From contig NZ_JAKJSQ010000023.1 in NCBI RefSeq assembly GCF_050337105.1, positions 1 through 54,809 of the forward strand: DNA of 54,809 bases. The letters run 5' to 3'. This DNA is from Aliivibrio_A kagoshimensis. Its GTDB lineage: Bacteria > Pseudomonadota > Gammaproteobacteria > Enterobacterales > Vibrionaceae. The position numbers and the translations under genes are program-made. Positions 16,475 through 26,272 of this stretch are shown piece by piece; the stretch's first letter is position 1; the number at the start of each line of letters is the position of its first letter. Below the pieces are notes generated by a model, which saw nothing but the letters and a program-made list of their open reading frames with translations, had not been told where the DNA came from and ran no database searches.

Positions 16475-16834
16475 TTACAACAAGAAAATAACACCCCACA
16501 CCAACACGGCTAGAATAAGTGCAATCAGCACTGCAGCAGAGCCAATATCTTTCGCGCGGCCACTCAGTTCATGCAGTTCAGGTCCAATACGATCCACCAC
16601 GGCTTCAAGTGCTGAATTGATAAGCTCAATAATAAGTATCAGAAACAACGTGATCAACAACAGAGATTTCTCTACTGGCGTTGTGTTTGATAACAGAGCG
16701 ACAGGGCCAAGAATGAGTATCATAAATAGCTCTTGGCGGATGGCCGACTCATGCTTAAACGCTGCTTTTAGCCCTTGAATCGAAAACCCTGTGGCTTTGA
16801 TAAGTCGCTTTATACCGGTATGACCTGGTTTCAT
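16475..16834 (-). CDS. dgkA: DgkA, diacylglycerol kinase
   Basis: Small integral-membrane kinase (119 aa) that phosphorylates diacylglycerol to phosphatidic acid and so recycles lipid from osmoregulated glucan synthesis. The amphipathic N-terminal helix holds AFKHESAIRQE; three TM segments follow. The signature ELINSALEAVVDR is intact, as is GRAKDIGSAAV in the last part. Length matches the family. Monocistronic, with terminators on both sides. Confidence 0.93.
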   Translation of the reverse strand: MKPGHTGIKRLIKATGFSIQGLKAAFKHESAIRQELFMILILGPVALLSNTTPVEKSLLLITLFLILIIELINSALEAVVDRIGPELHELSGRAKDIGSAAVLIALILAVLVWGVIFLL

Positions 16835-16870
16835 GATGATGTTGCCTTACACATTCAGTGCTAATAGAAA

Positions 16871-16895
16871 AAAGCCGCTAACAAACAGCGGCTTT
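16871..16895 (-). terminator. Terminator of gltX
   Basis: Stem AAAGCCGCT (16871-16879) with AGCGGCTTT (16887-16895), 7-nt loop, followed on the minus strand by a T run. It lies 28 nt after the gltX stop. Confidence 0.82.
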
Positions 16896-16922
16896 AACAA
16901 GGGTACCAAACTGGGATTGGTT

Positions 16923-18350
16923 TTACTGTGCGTTAGCTTCACGCTCAGCAATAAAGGCTAATGCTAAGTTAATACGAGCAACAACGCGCTCTTTACCAAT
17001 TAACTGCATGACCGCATCAACAGACGGAGATTGGCCTTGGCCTGTAACTGCAACGCGCAGCGGCATGCCAATTTTGCCCATGCCGATTTCCAGTTCAGCA
17101 ACGACTTCTTGAATCACATTATGCAGAGCTTCAGTGTTCCAATCAGCCAGAGCTTCAATTTTGGTCAGTGCTAATTGTAGCGGCCCTTTTGCTACACCGC
17201 GAAGATGCTTTTTCGCTGCATTAGCATCGAACGTTTCAAAATCTTGATAGAAATAACGAGACTGCTCAGCCACTTCAATCAAGGTATTACAGCGCTCACC
17301 AACCAAACCAATCACTTCAGCGATAGCAGGACCATTATCAATTATGATCTCTTTTTGGTCTAAGTGCCACTGCAGATATTTGGCTACATATTCAGGTTCA
17401 GCCGTTTTAATGTAGTGGTTGTTCAACCAAAGCAGTTTCTCGGTATTAAACGCAGAAGCAGATTTACTGACCCCTTCCAGTTTAAATAGATTAATCATCT
17501 CTTGTTGAGAGAAGATCTCTTGATCACCATGTGACCAACCTAAACGTACTAGGTAGTTATTAATCGCTTGAGGCAGGTAACCTTCATCACGGAACTGCAT
17601 CACACCGACCGCGCCATGACGTTTAGACAGTTTTGCACCATCATCACCTAAGATCATTGCACAGTGCGCAAAGGTAGGTACTGGTGCGCCTAATGCTTCA
17701 TAGATATTAATTTGACGTGGAGTATTGTTAATATGATCTTCACCACGAACGACATGAGTAATGCCCATATCCCAATCATCAATAACCACACAGAAGTTAT
17801 AAGTTGGTGCGCCGTCAGTACGACGAATAATCAGATCGTCCAGTTGGCTATTAGCAATTTCAATCTTTCCGCGAATTTGGTCATCAAATACTACCGAGCC
17901 CTCTTTAGGGTTACGGAAACGAATGACACAAGGCTCGCCATCGGTTGCGGCAGCATTAACGGCAATCACTTTTGGATGATTGGCATCATAGCGTGCAATA
18001 TCACCATTGGCAGTTTGCTCTTCACGGATCTCATCAAGCAGCTCTTTTGATGCATAACACTTGTACGCTTTATCTTCTGCAAGCAGCTTGTCAACAAACT
18101 CATTGTAACGGTCAAAACGTTTAGTCTGATAGTATGGACCTTCATCCCAATCCAGACCTAACCACTCCATACCTTCTAGAATGGCATCAACCGCTTCTTG
18201 AGTTGAGCGCTCTAGATCTGTGTCCTCGATACGCAGCACAAATTCGCCGCCTTGGCTTTTAGCATATAACCAAGAGTAGAGTGCAGTACGTGCACCACCA
18301 ATGTGAAGATAGCCTGTTGGACTAGGCGCGAAACGAGTTTTAACCGTCAT
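16923..18350 (-). CDS. gltX: GltX, glutamyl-tRNA synthetase
   Basis: Class I aminoacyl-tRNA synthetase (475 aa) that charges tRNA-Glu. The HIGH-type motif is HIGG at residues 16-19 after RFAPSPTGYL, and the KMSKS-type motif is KLSKRHG near residue 240. RIEDTDLERS and the anticodon-binding C-terminal helical domain are present. Length and motifs are those of a normal bacterial discriminating enzyme. Monocistronic, transcribed leftward; the 293-nt upstream region shows no RNA gene. Confidence 0.97.
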   Translation of the reverse strand: MTVKTRFAPSPTGYLHIGGARTALYSWLYAKSQGGEFVLRIEDTDLERSTQEAVDAILEGMEWLGLDWDEGPYYQTKRFDRYNEFVDKLLAEDKAYKCYASKELLDEIREEQTANGDIARYDANHPKVIAVNAAATDGEPCVIRFRNPKEGSVVFDDQIRGKIEIANSQLDDLIIRRTDGAPTYNFCVVIDDWDMGITHVVRGEDHINNTPRQINIYEALGAPVPTFAHCAMILGDDGAKLSKRHGAVGVMQFRDEGYLPQAINNYLVRLGWSHGDQEIFSQQEMINLFKLEGVSKSASAFNTEKLLWLNNHYIKTAEPEYVAKYLQWHLDQKEIIIDNGPAIAEVIGLVGERCNTLIEVAEQSRYFYQDFETFDANAAKKHLRGVAKGPLQLALTKIEALADWNTEALHNVIQEVVAELEIGMGKIGMPLRVAVTGQGQSPSVDAVMQLIGKERVVARINLALAFIAEREANAQ

Positions 18351-18643
18351 TTAAAGTACCCTTTAATCAGATATTGTTGCAGTACATTTACTGCCTGTTG
18401 CAAATATGCGGGCTATTTTAACACTGTGGTGTAATTCTACAATTGCCGTATTAATGCTTATTTCAATCTGCTGCAATGATCAACCTGCACAGCATTGATT
18501 TCCTCTCTTTTTTAACGAGGCAAAATAAGAGGATTGCGTTGTGTGAAGTAGCCCTTATAAATTTGCTTTGAATCTCAATTTTCCTTACTGACGAGTCTTT
18601 TTATCCGTAAAATAATAAGTATCTTATTTACAAGGACAGTTCA

Positions 18644-19309
18644 ATGAAACTCAAAGCTATTGCAATATCCAGCTTACTGTTGTCTCTTAATTCACACGCT
18701 GACGTTACTCTTAATTTACCCGATAATTTCAGATTATTGGCAGTCAATGAACAAGATGCGGCAAAAGGATGGGATAATTTATTCAAATCCTCTGATGACG
18801 CGATTACCTTAAAGAATGGTGAAAATCAGATCATTTATCAGATAGATAAATATTTCTACCGTGGCGATACTCAAAGTGTTCGTTATCGCTCTAACCCTTA
18901 TATCGTAACATTCACTGCATCAGATAAAACTCTTAACCTCACTTTGCCTAGTTTTTCTGATGAAACCCATGCGCGAGCTTTTAAAAGTGATGATCTCAGC
19001 TTACAAGACAGCAATGAACAGCTGGTCGTTTTCAAGCATGATCAGCTGAAACTCGACGGTTTTTCAGTCAGCCACGATTATCACGATTACGCGAAAAGAT
19101 ATAACGCACAACATGGTGCAGCGGCACTTACCACTTCAACTGCCGCTGCTATGGTAACAAAAGAAAAAACAACATCGTCAACGGTCAATCCAACAGAGAG
19201 TAACCAGCCGGTGTCAGACCAAGCCAGTGAACAACTTAAACACTGGTTCTTACAAGCTGATGAAAAAACCAAAAAAGAGTTCTTAAGCTGGGCAGTTAGT
19301 AACCTATAA
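18644..19309 (+). CDS. YccT/DUF2057-family periplasmic protein
   Basis: UPF0319 (DUF2057) protein of 221 aa. It has a Sec signal peptide (MKLKAIAISSLLLSLNSHA, cleavage before DVTLNLP) and the family core VTLNLPDNFRLLAVN, then NQIIYQIDKYFYRG and YRSNPYIVTF. In enterobacteria the relative YccT (CsgI) limits curli formation; the role in Vibrio is not established. A low-complexity Thr/Ser linker spans about residues 160-190 before a short C-terminal helix. The last codons and the stop lie inside a 7-bp tandem repeat, so the C terminus is prone to slippage. RBS AAGGACAG precedes the ATG. Confidence 0.8.
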   Translation: MKLKAIAISSLLLSLNSHADVTLNLPDNFRLLAVNEQDAAKGWDNLFKSSDDAITLKNGENQIIYQIDKYFYRGDTQSVRYRSNPYIVTFTASDKTLNLTLPSFSDETHARAFKSDDLSLQDSNEQLVVFKHDQLKLDGFSVSHDYHDYAKRYNAQHGAAALTTSTAAAMVTKEKTTSSTVNPTESNQPVSDQASEQLKHWFLQADEKTKKEFLSWAVSNL

Positions 19310-19335
19310 CCTATAACCTATAACCTATAACCTAT
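19301..19335 (+). repeat. Tandem repeat, five copies of AACCTAT
   Basis: Five perfect head-to-tail copies of the 7-mer AACCTAT. The first two cover the last two codons and the TAA stop of the YccT-family gene. Each unit junction supplies TAA, so gain or loss of a unit still leaves a stop nearby but the repeat is a candidate for strand-slippage length variation. Confidence 0.95.
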
Positions 19336-19356
19336 ACTAAAAACCTACAGACGAAA

Positions 19357-19380
19357 AAAAGCGAGCATCAGCTCGCTTTT
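19357..19380. terminator. Bidirectional terminator, YccT-family gene / porin
   Basis: Perfect 10-bp stem AAAAGCGAGC / GCTCGCTTTT (19357-19366, 19371-19380) with ATCA loop, preceded by more A and ending in T. Between convergent genes. Confidence 0.88.
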
Positions 19381-19418
19381 ATAGGTGTTAATAAATTGTT
19401 GTTCTACATAGTGTTAAC

Positions 19419-20528
19419 TTAGAAGCCGTACTCAAGACCAACGCGTACTACGAAGATATCGTGCTCGCCATCTTTGTCTTTGATATCACGTTTTGCAACA
19501 CGTACATAAGGGACAAAGCCATTCTTAACATACATAACTTGTGCTGATGTGATGCTATCATCATCATCGTTAGTTACGCTGCCCGTTTTAGAGTCCTGGT
19601 TTGCCGTGTAACCCAGTTTCACGCCAACTGGACCGTTCCAGTATTGACCAATCAAAGAGAAAGAGTCTTGCGTTGACTTCTCGCCACCTTGAACGTCACT
19701 TTCGCCTGATTTAAACGCACCTGAAATGCCAAAACCTGCTGGCAGTGACGCTTCAAAACCAACTAAGTAACCGAAGGTATCAGTCATTACAGCATCTTTA
19801 GCTGCAACAGCTCCCCAAGTAGGTACTGTACTTGGATCATCATCGGCATCAACCCAGTCATAACCTGCAGCAGACGACGCTGATACTTGACGATCTGACT
19901 CTGACTCAAATGCCGCGTGGAAAGTAACCGCATCCGCTACGCGGTAGTGTGCACCACCACCCACCCAGTAGTTACCGTCAACCGACGTATCACCACGACC
20001 AGCGGCTACATTATAGGTAAGGTTACCAATTGCAGCTGAGTCATAACGAACGGTATTACTGTGGCGATCACGATTGTATTTCACATCGCCGCCCCAGTCC
20101 CATGACGCACCCAAACCTGGGTTGGCGTATGGCCAATCAATCACTTCGTACATCGGCGTTAACATACGACCGAAACGTACTTTACCCCAATCGCCACGCA
20201 GACCGATGAAAGTATCACGAGCACCTAGCTCGCCTTTCTGCCAGCTATCCACATAGCCAGATTCGATTTGCATGAAGACTTCAATATTCTCAAACATCTC
20301 TTTACCAGCACGGAAGCCAATACGAGATTCATTTTCAAACTGTACGCCTGTGCTTTTATCAGCACCATCAGTTTCTTGGTCATAGTTCACTGCAGAGATT
20401 GCAGCAACACCATAAACTTCGACAGAGAAATCGTTGTTTTGACCGATTTCATATGCGTTAACTGAAGTTGCGAATGCAGCAGTAGCTACAGCAGCGCCTA
20501 AAAGCGTGCGTTTAAACATCTTTTCCAT
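19419..20528 (-). CDS. Outer-membrane porin, OmpU-like general porin
   Basis: Trimeric 16-strand Gram-negative porin (369 aa). The signal peptide ends at SVNA before YEIGQNNDFSVEVYGVAA. Typical porin features follow: FENESRIGFRAGKEMFENIEVFMQIESGYV, FIGLRGDWGKVRFGRM and a C-terminal aromatic residue in RVGLEYGF, the BAM recognition signal. The ATG at 20528 has AGGAG seven nt upstream. The position upstream of ligA matches a conserved Vibrio porin locus. Loops are Asp-rich, as in marine species. Confidence 0.9.
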   Translation of the reverse strand: MEKMFKRTLLGAAVATAAFATSVNAYEIGQNNDFSVEVYGVAAISAVNYDQETDGADKSTGVQFENESRIGFRAGKEMFENIEVFMQIESGYVDSWQKGELGARDTFIGLRGDWGKVRFGRMLTPMYEVIDWPYANPGLGASWDWGGDVKYNRDRHSNTVRYDSAAIGNLTYNVAAGRGDTSVDGNYWVGGGAHYRVADAVTFHAAFESESDRQVSASSAAGYDWVDADDDPSTVPTWGAVAAKDAVMTDTFGYLVGFEASLPAGFGISGAFKSGESDVQGGEKSTQDSFSLIGQYWNGPVGVKLGYTANQDSKTGSVTNDDDDSITSAQVMYVKNGFVPYVRVAKRDIKDKDGEHDIFVVRVGLEYGF

Positions 20529-20991
20529 GGAAAAACTCCTAAAAATATATAGCTGTATTTTTGCTTACTGCCTTAAGTGGCCGCCGAAGAGCAGTAAGAA
20601 AAATTCCTTGTGATTGACAAACAGTTCCACTGAACGTCATCACATTTGGTCATGAATGCTAGAAACATTCATTGCTACTTAGACTAACTTCGCGTAGAAA
20701 AATATCAATAAGAACTTAATTTTCATTAAAAAATATATGACAGAGTGCAAACTTTAGGCATGAATGAGAGATCAAACCACTTTAGGAAAACTTTTCACAA
20801 TAAATATATAAATACCATATAATCAATCTCTTACTAACATCTCAATAATATAAATAAATATATATTATCGTTAAGTCATTGATTAAGCTCGATCATTTAT
20901 AATTTATAAACATGAGAGAGGAGAGAGATAAAGGCACCAAGAGCAAGGTCACACTTAGTGCTTTTGTTATACATTTAGAACGCAGAAAACT
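20529..20991. other. Long AT-rich region between porin and ligA
   Basis: 463 bp without a convincing gene. The right part belongs to the ligA 3' end: GCACCAAG (20934-20941) and CTTAGTGC (20954-20961) form a hairpin with one G-U pair on the minus strand that may end ligA transcription. The left part is the porin promoter and leader, very AT-rich between 20700 and 20910, which suits regulation or H-NS binding. No specific operator is named. Confidence 0.4.
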
Positions 20992-23010
20992 TTAACCTAA
21001 CGCAATGATATCGACGAGATCCTGTTCATCTTTTATCTCAATACCTAACTCTTGTGCTTTGGTTAATTTGGACCCAGCAGAAGCACCAGCAAAGACGATA
21101 TCGGTCTTTTTAGAGACACTTCCAGAGACTTTAGCCCCTAAATTTTGCAACACCGCTTTGGCATCACTGCGTGACAGCTGTGACAAGGTGCCCGTAAGCA
21201 CCACGACTTTTCCTTCGAGTGCACGCTCAACACTCTCATCTAATGCTGCAATTGCAGGCCAAGTAATGCCCACATCAATAAGACGGCTCACCACCTGTTG
21301 ATTATGTGGCTCTTTAAAGAAGTTAATGATGTGTTTAGCAACAATATCTCCCACATCAGAGACGTCGAGCAATTGTTCATGAGTGGCGGCTTGAATAGCC
21401 TCAAGCGTTAAGAAATGGGTCGCCAAATTTGATGCCGTCGCCTCTCCGACTTCACGAATACCTAATGAGTAGAGAAAACGAGCGAGAGTGGTCTGTTTGG
21501 ATTTTTCTAACGAGTCCACCACATTCTGCGCCGATTTAGGTCCCATGCGATCCAGCACGGTAATCACTCCAGCAGAAAGGGTAAACAGATCGGCTGGGGT
21601 ATCAATCATCTCGCGTTCAACTAACTGCTCGATCACTTTCACCCCTAAGCCATCAACATCCATCGCTTTTCGCGAAACAAAGTGTTTCACCGCTTCACTA
21701 CGTTGAGCCTTACAGACTAGCCCGGCACTGCATCGCGTGGTCGCTTCGCCTTCGATACGTTCGACCAGAGAGTCACACACGGGACACGTTGTTGGGTAGA
21801 CAATCGCTTTACTGTCTGTAGGTCGTCGGCTCTCTACCACACTGACGATCTGAGGAATAACATCTCCTGCTCGTCTAATGATAACGGTATCGCCAATACG
21901 CACTTGCAAACGAGCAATCTCATCGGCGTTGTGCAGTGTGGCATTACTCACGGTAACTCCACCAACAAAAACAGGCTCCAGCTTTGCGACTGGAGTTATC
22001 GCTCCTGTTCGACCCACTTGAAACTCCACATCATTAAGTACCGTCAGCTCCTCTTGCGCTGGGAATTTATAGGCAATAGCCCAACGCGGCGCACGGGCGA
22101 CAAAACCTAGCTGCTGTTGCAGTTCAATGCTGTCTACTTTGATGACCACCCCATCAATCTCATAACTAAGCTGTTCGCGACGGGTCATGATATCTTGATA
22201 ATAGGCTTTCACTTGCTCTAAGGTCGAACACTGTTTGGTTTCACCACACATCGGCAGTCCCCAACCTTTTAGCTGTACAAACCTATCATAGTGACTATTT
22301 TTTAAATCAGCGCCTTCTACCACACCCACACTATAGGCATAAAAACTCAACGCACGGGTTGCTGTCACTTTTGAGTCAAGTTGACGCAAACTGCCCGCTG
22401 CCGCATTTCTTGGATTGGCGAATGCTTTATCACCGCGTTTTAGAGCTCGAGCATTCAGCGCATCAAAGCTAGACTTAGGCATAAACACCTCACCTCGAAC
22501 CTCTAATCGATTCGGCCAGCCTTCGCCTTGAAGCTTTAATGGGATAGATTTGATTGTGCGGACATTGTCGGTGATGTTCTCTCCAGTCGATCCATCGCCA
22601 CGTGTTGCTGCCTGTACTAAAACACCCTGCTCATACATCAAACTGACTGCTAATCCATCTAATTTAGGTTCACAACAATAGGTTGAAATACGCTCACCAA
22701 GTAGACGTTCTTGAATGCGTTTTTCGAATGCGTCTAACTCGTCATCATTAAAAGCGTTATCTAAAGAGAGCATTGGAATAATGTGGTTAACTTGAGTAAA
22801 GGCATCAAGTGGTGCACCTCCCACTCTGCGACTCGGTGAATCTACCGTGACTAATTCAGGGTGTTCACTCTCAATCGCTAGCAATTGCTGCATTAGTCGA
22901 TCGTATTCCGCATCAGGAACTTCTGGACTGTCTTCAACATAATAGCGATAGCCATGATAGTTAATGGTGCTTTTTAACTCATTCAATTGTTCTATGATGT
23001 CAAGTTTCAT
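20992..23010 (-). CDS. ligA: LigA, NAD-dependent DNA ligase
   Basis: Seals nicks in replication and repair using NAD+ (672 aa, normal length). In order: Ia domain with HGYRYYVEDSPEVPDAEYDRL, adenylation site with K116 in CEPKLDGLA, OB fold, four-Cys zinc site (CPVCDSL ... CSAGLVC), HhH repeats, and a C-terminal BRCT domain (LEGKVVVLTGTLSQLSRSDAK). It lies downstream of zipA in the conserved order, with a terminator between them. Confidence 0.97.
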   Translation of the reverse strand: MKLDIIEQLNELKSTINYHGYRYYVEDSPEVPDAEYDRLMQQLLAIESEHPELVTVDSPSRRVGGAPLDAFTQVNHIIPMLSLDNAFNDDELDAFEKRIQERLLGERISTYCCEPKLDGLAVSLMYEQGVLVQAATRGDGSTGENITDNVRTIKSIPLKLQGEGWPNRLEVRGEVFMPKSSFDALNARALKRGDKAFANPRNAAAGSLRQLDSKVTATRALSFYAYSVGVVEGADLKNSHYDRFVQLKGWGLPMCGETKQCSTLEQVKAYYQDIMTRREQLSYEIDGVVIKVDSIELQQQLGFVARAPRWAIAYKFPAQEELTVLNDVEFQVGRTGAITPVAKLEPVFVGGVTVSNATLHNADEIARLQVRIGDTVIIRRAGDVIPQIVSVVESRRPTDSKAIVYPTTCPVCDSLVERIEGEATTRCSAGLVCKAQRSEAVKHFVSRKAMDVDGLGVKVIEQLVEREMIDTPADLFTLSAGVITVLDRMGPKSAQNVVDSLEKSKQTTLARFLYSLGIREVGEATASNLATHFLTLEAIQAATHEQLLDVSDVGDIVAKHIINFFKEPHNQQVVSRLIDVGITWPAIAALDESVERALEGKVVVLTGTLSQLSRSDAKAVLQNLGAKVSGSVSKKTDIVFAGASAGSKLTKAQELGIEIKDEQDLVDIIALG

Positions 23011-23039
23011 GGTATCTCTCGTTGTACTTAAATAGAAAA

Positions 23040-23061
23040 AAGGCTCCCATTTAGGAGCCTT
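23040..23061 (-). terminator. Terminator of zipA
   Basis: Stem AAGGCTCC (23040-23047) with GGAGCCTT (23054-23061), 6-nt loop, then T6 on the minus strand. It lies 18 nt after the zipA stop. Confidence 0.85.
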
Positions 23062-23078
23062 ACTTCATAACAAAATGG

Positions 23079-24023
23079 TTAGTGTGTTGTGTTGGTAAAT
23101 TGTCGAACTCGAGTCCGGTACTCATCCAATTTATTGGGGCTCATCAAGTTTCGATTATCATCGAGGACATGGCCACCAAGGTCATCAGCAATTTGCTGCG
23201 CCGTTCTTAACATGAGTTTAAAGTTATGCTCTGGTTCGCCAAAGCAAGGTAACGCCATAAAGAAAGAGACACCTGGAGTGGTGAAATCTTCAATGCTATC
23301 CATTCTAAAGTGACCTGGAGCCACCATATTGGCAACACTAAACAGCACTTCACCGACGCCTGAAAGATCTGAGTGACGGTGATAAATATCCATATCACCA
23401 AATAACAGACCATTTTGCTCTAAACTATCAAAAAGGTTAGGGCCACTAAAGCGCTCCTCTCCAGAAATATGAACATGCATGACCAGCATATCTTCTTCGG
23501 AAGCTTTCTCTTTGGTCGCGGAATTATCCGCTGGTTGGTCTGTGCTCACCTCTTCAACGTCATCAGCCTCAAACACGACGGTTGGCACGGGCTCATTGTC
23601 GATACTCTCTTCCATCGAGTAAGCAGAGAAAGCAATATCATTAGGTTCATCAGTCGATATCATAAGGTCGTCAGTTGTCTCAACAGAGTCATCGACAATC
23701 ATTGAATCATCATGATGAACGATCTCTTCTTCTAGATCGTCAGTATCATCACTTCCATCCAGTAATGGATCACCTTTAATTTCATCATGACTGAAGTTAA
23801 AGCCTGGCTCTTTCCTTGTTTTAGTCACGGGCTCAGATTTAACGGGCTCAGATTTAACGTCTTCTAAGGTCGAATCAACCTTATTGTCAAAATCCACTTT
23901 ATTTAGCGGTTTATTGCCAAATTTTGCCGCATTTTCTTTTCGGCTAGTCCAAAGGCCGTGAAACAGTAAGGCACTGATAGCCAGCGCCCCTACAATAATC
24001 AGAACAAGTCGCAATTCCTGCAT
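23079..24023 (-). CDS. zipA: ZipA, cell division protein
   Basis: Anchors FtsZ to the inner membrane (314 aa). Layout as expected: a short periplasmic start, one TM segment (LVLIIVGALAISALLFHGLW), a charged acidic linker rich in Asp, Glu and Ser (about residues 40-180), and the C-terminal FtsZ-binding domain from MLVMHVHISGEERFSGPNLF. The repeat VKSEPVKSEPV in the linker is a tandem duplication. Divergent from cysZ across 244 nt, which holds both promoters and no other gene. Confidence 0.93.
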   Translation of the reverse strand: MQELRLVLIIVGALAISALLFHGLWTSRKENAAKFGNKPLNKVDFDNKVDSTLEDVKSEPVKSEPVTKTRKEPGFNFSHDEIKGDPLLDGSDDTDDLEEEIVHHDDSMIVDDSVETTDDLMISTDEPNDIAFSAYSMEESIDNEPVPTVVFEADDVEEVSTDQPADNSATKEKASEEDMLVMHVHISGEERFSGPNLFDSLEQNGLLFGDMDIYHRHSDLSGVGEVLFSVANMVAPGHFRMDSIEDFTTPGVSFFMALPCFGEPEHNFKLMLRTAQQIADDLGGHVLDDNRNLMSPNKLDEYRTRVRQFTNTTH

Positions 24024-24267
24024 CTCAAAATCTCAATGTTTTCATTCCCAAATTGGAACAAATAATAAATGTGCAATATATAACTTCTATCGAGCGATCC
24101 TATCGCATGAGTATCGCTTTATCACGGTTTTTTTATCAATTTATCAAGCTTATGGCTCTTTTCATAGCGGTTAAATCGCGCTTATCGATTTTTTTAGTCG
24201 ATTATGAGGAGTTCATTGAATCTTAACAGCTCTCGTTTTACCATGACGATAACTTACTGGAGGCAAA

Positions 24268-25038
24268 ATGACCCAATCTTCACTAACAAAAAGAACACTT
24301 AATGATAGCAAAAGTGGCGCAAGTTACTTTTTCCAAGGAATCACCCTCTGTAAAATGCCCGGCATACGTCGGTTTGTTTTGATCCCTTTACTGATTAACT
24401 TTCTCTTATTAGGTGGTGCATTTGCACTGATATATGCCCAAATTGGCGGCTGGATTGACACACTATTAAGCTACGTGCCATCTTGGCTTGATTGGTTATC
24501 TTATCTACTGTGGCCCCTCATTGTCGTGGCAATATTGGCGACCTTCTCCTACTTTTTCAGTACCATCGCCAACTGGATAGCCGCACCGTTTAATGGCTTA
24601 CTCGCTGAACATTTAGAAGCAAAACTAACGGGGCAACCCGCACCATCTGGCGGAGTGATGTCTGCAGTTAAGGATCTGCCACGCATCTTAGGGCGTGAGT
24701 GGCGCAAATTAAGATATTACTTACCAAAAGCAATAGGGCTGTTTCTATTTCTATTTATTCCAGGCATTGGCCAAACGGTTGGACCGGTACTATGGTTTGT
24801 TTTTACGGCGTGGATGATGTCCATTCAGTATTGTGATTATCCTTTTGATAACCACAAAGTCTCTTTTGAATCGATGCGAGACGATCTGAAAGCGCGCAGG
24901 GGAAAGTCTATCAGCTTCGGTGCATTAGTTACCCTGTTTACCATGACCCCAATTTTGAACCTGTTTGTGATGCCGGTAGCGGTATGTGGTGCAACAGCAA
25001 TGTGGGTTGATATATATAGAGAGAGGTACGTAAAGTAG
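24268..25038 (+). CDS. cysZ: CysZ, sulfate permease
   Basis: Inner-membrane sulfate importer (256 aa) feeding cysteine synthesis. Hydrophobic segments lie at residues about 35-60, 70-98, 150-185 and 210-240, with the family signature NWIAAPFNGLLAEHLEAKLTG and FLFLFIPGIGQTVGPVLW. Placed next to cysK as in E. coli and other Vibrio. GGAGG lies just before the ATG. Confidence 0.92.
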   Translation: MTQSSLTKRTLNDSKSGASYFFQGITLCKMPGIRRFVLIPLLINFLLLGGAFALIYAQIGGWIDTLLSYVPSWLDWLSYLLWPLIVVAILATFSYFFSTIANWIAAPFNGLLAEHLEAKLTGQPAPSGGVMSAVKDLPRILGREWRKLRYYLPKAIGLFLFLFIPGIGQTVGPVLWFVFTAWMMSIQYCDYPFDNHKVSFESMRDDLKARRGKSISFGALVTLFTMTPILNLFVMPVAVCGATAMWVDIYRERYVK

Positions 25039-25170
25039 TAAAACGGTTTCTAATATAGATATATCCATAAGTTATAACGTTTTATTCTTTTTCGATTGCT
25101 GCTTATCGTCATATTCTAAGCAACATAGTGAACAACTTAACACCCTATCGTGTATTGAAGGAACTTAAAC

Positions 25171-26139
25171 ATGAGCAAGATATTTGAAGACAACAGCCAA
25201 ACCATCGGTAATACACCTCTAGTCCGTTTAAACCGCGTCAGTAACGGTAACGTATTAGTCAAAATCGAAGCTCGTAACCCAAGCTTTAGTGTAAAGTGCC
25301 GTATCGGTGCCAACATGATCTGGGAAGCTGAAAAAGCAGGAACCCTAACCAAAGATATTGAGCTTGTTGAACCAACAAGTGGCAATACGGGTATTGCACT
25401 GGCTTATGTTGCTGCTGCTCGTGGTTACAAACTGACTCTAACTATGCCTGAGTCAATGAGCTTAGAGCGTCGTAAACTATTAAAAGCCTTGGGCGCAAAC
25501 TTAGTGTTAACCGAAGCACCAAAAGGAATGAATGGCGCCATAGCTAAAGCGGAAGAGATCGTTGCGCAAGATCCAAGCAAATATCTTTTACTGCAACAGT
25601 TTAATAACCCAGCGAACCCGGCTATCCATGAAAAAACAACAGGTCCTGAAATCTGGGACGCTACCGAGGGTAATGTTGATGTCTTCGTTGCAGGTGTTGG
25701 TACCGGCGGAACATTAACCGGTGTGAGCCGCTATATTAAAGGTACACAAGGTAAAGCGATTACCACTGTTGCTGTAGAGCCTGCTGAATCTCCAGTCATT
25801 GCGCAAACACTTGCAGGTGATGATGTGCAACCTGCTCCACATAAAATTCAGGGTATTGGCGCTGGCTTTATCCCAGGAAACCTAGATCTTGAACTTATTG
25901 ATCGTGTCGAAGCGGTAACCTCTGAAGAGGCAATTGAAATGACCCGTCGCCTAATGGAAGAGGAAGGCATTCTTGCCGGTATCTCTTCTGGTGCTGCCGT
26001 TGTTGCTGCTAATCGTTTAGCTGAACTTCCTGAATTTGCTGGAAAAACCATTGTCACTATTCTTCCAAGTTCCGGCGAACGTTACCTAAGTACGGCGCTA
26101 TTTGCTGGTATCTTCAGCGATAAAGAGAACCAACAATAG
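25171..26139 (+). CDS. cysK: CysK, O-acetylserine sulfhydrylase A
   Basis: PLP enzyme (322 aa) that makes cysteine from O-acetylserine and sulfide. The PLP Lys is K42 in NPSFSVKCRIGANM. The TSGNTG substrate loop and the phosphate-binding GVGTGGTLTG are intact. Own ribosome binding site GAAGGAA; terminator at 26181. Confidence 0.96.
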   Translation: MSKIFEDNSQTIGNTPLVRLNRVSNGNVLVKIEARNPSFSVKCRIGANMIWEAEKAGTLTKDIELVEPTSGNTGIALAYVAAARGYKLTLTMPESMSLERRKLLKALGANLVLTEAPKGMNGAIAKAEEIVAQDPSKYLLLQQFNNPANPAIHEKTTGPEIWDATEGNVDVFVAGVGTGGTLTGVSRYIKGTQGKAITTVAVEPAESPVIAQTLAGDDVQPAPHKIQGIGAGFIPGNLDLELIDRVEAVTSEEAIEMTRRLMEEEGILAGISSGAAVVAANRLAELPEFAGKTIVTILPSSGERYLSTALFAGIFSDKENQQ

Positions 26140-26180
26140 TTCTTAAAAATTATGTGTTGAAATCAATTTTTTGATTAATA

Positions 26181-26202
26181 AAGCCCCGTAAGGGGTTTTT
26201 TT
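26181..26202 (+). terminator. Terminator of cysK
   Basis: Stem AAGCCCC (26181-26187) with GGGGTTT (26192-26198), GTAA-type loop, then a T run. It lies 42 nt after the cysK stop. Confidence 0.82.
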
Positions 26203-26272
26203 GTTGATTTCGTTCACTGGATTGGTACTATCTATTTACTTTATTTTGCGGCTAAAAATAAAGGCGATTGTC

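Noticed and set aside
19301..19335. CRISPR-like repeat
   Set aside because: Units are 7 bp without spacers; a simple tandem repeat.
20912..20995. 27-codon ORF upstream of ligA end (MREERDKGTK...)
   Set aside because: No ribosome binding site, no family resemblance, and it overlaps the ligA 3' end and a hairpin.
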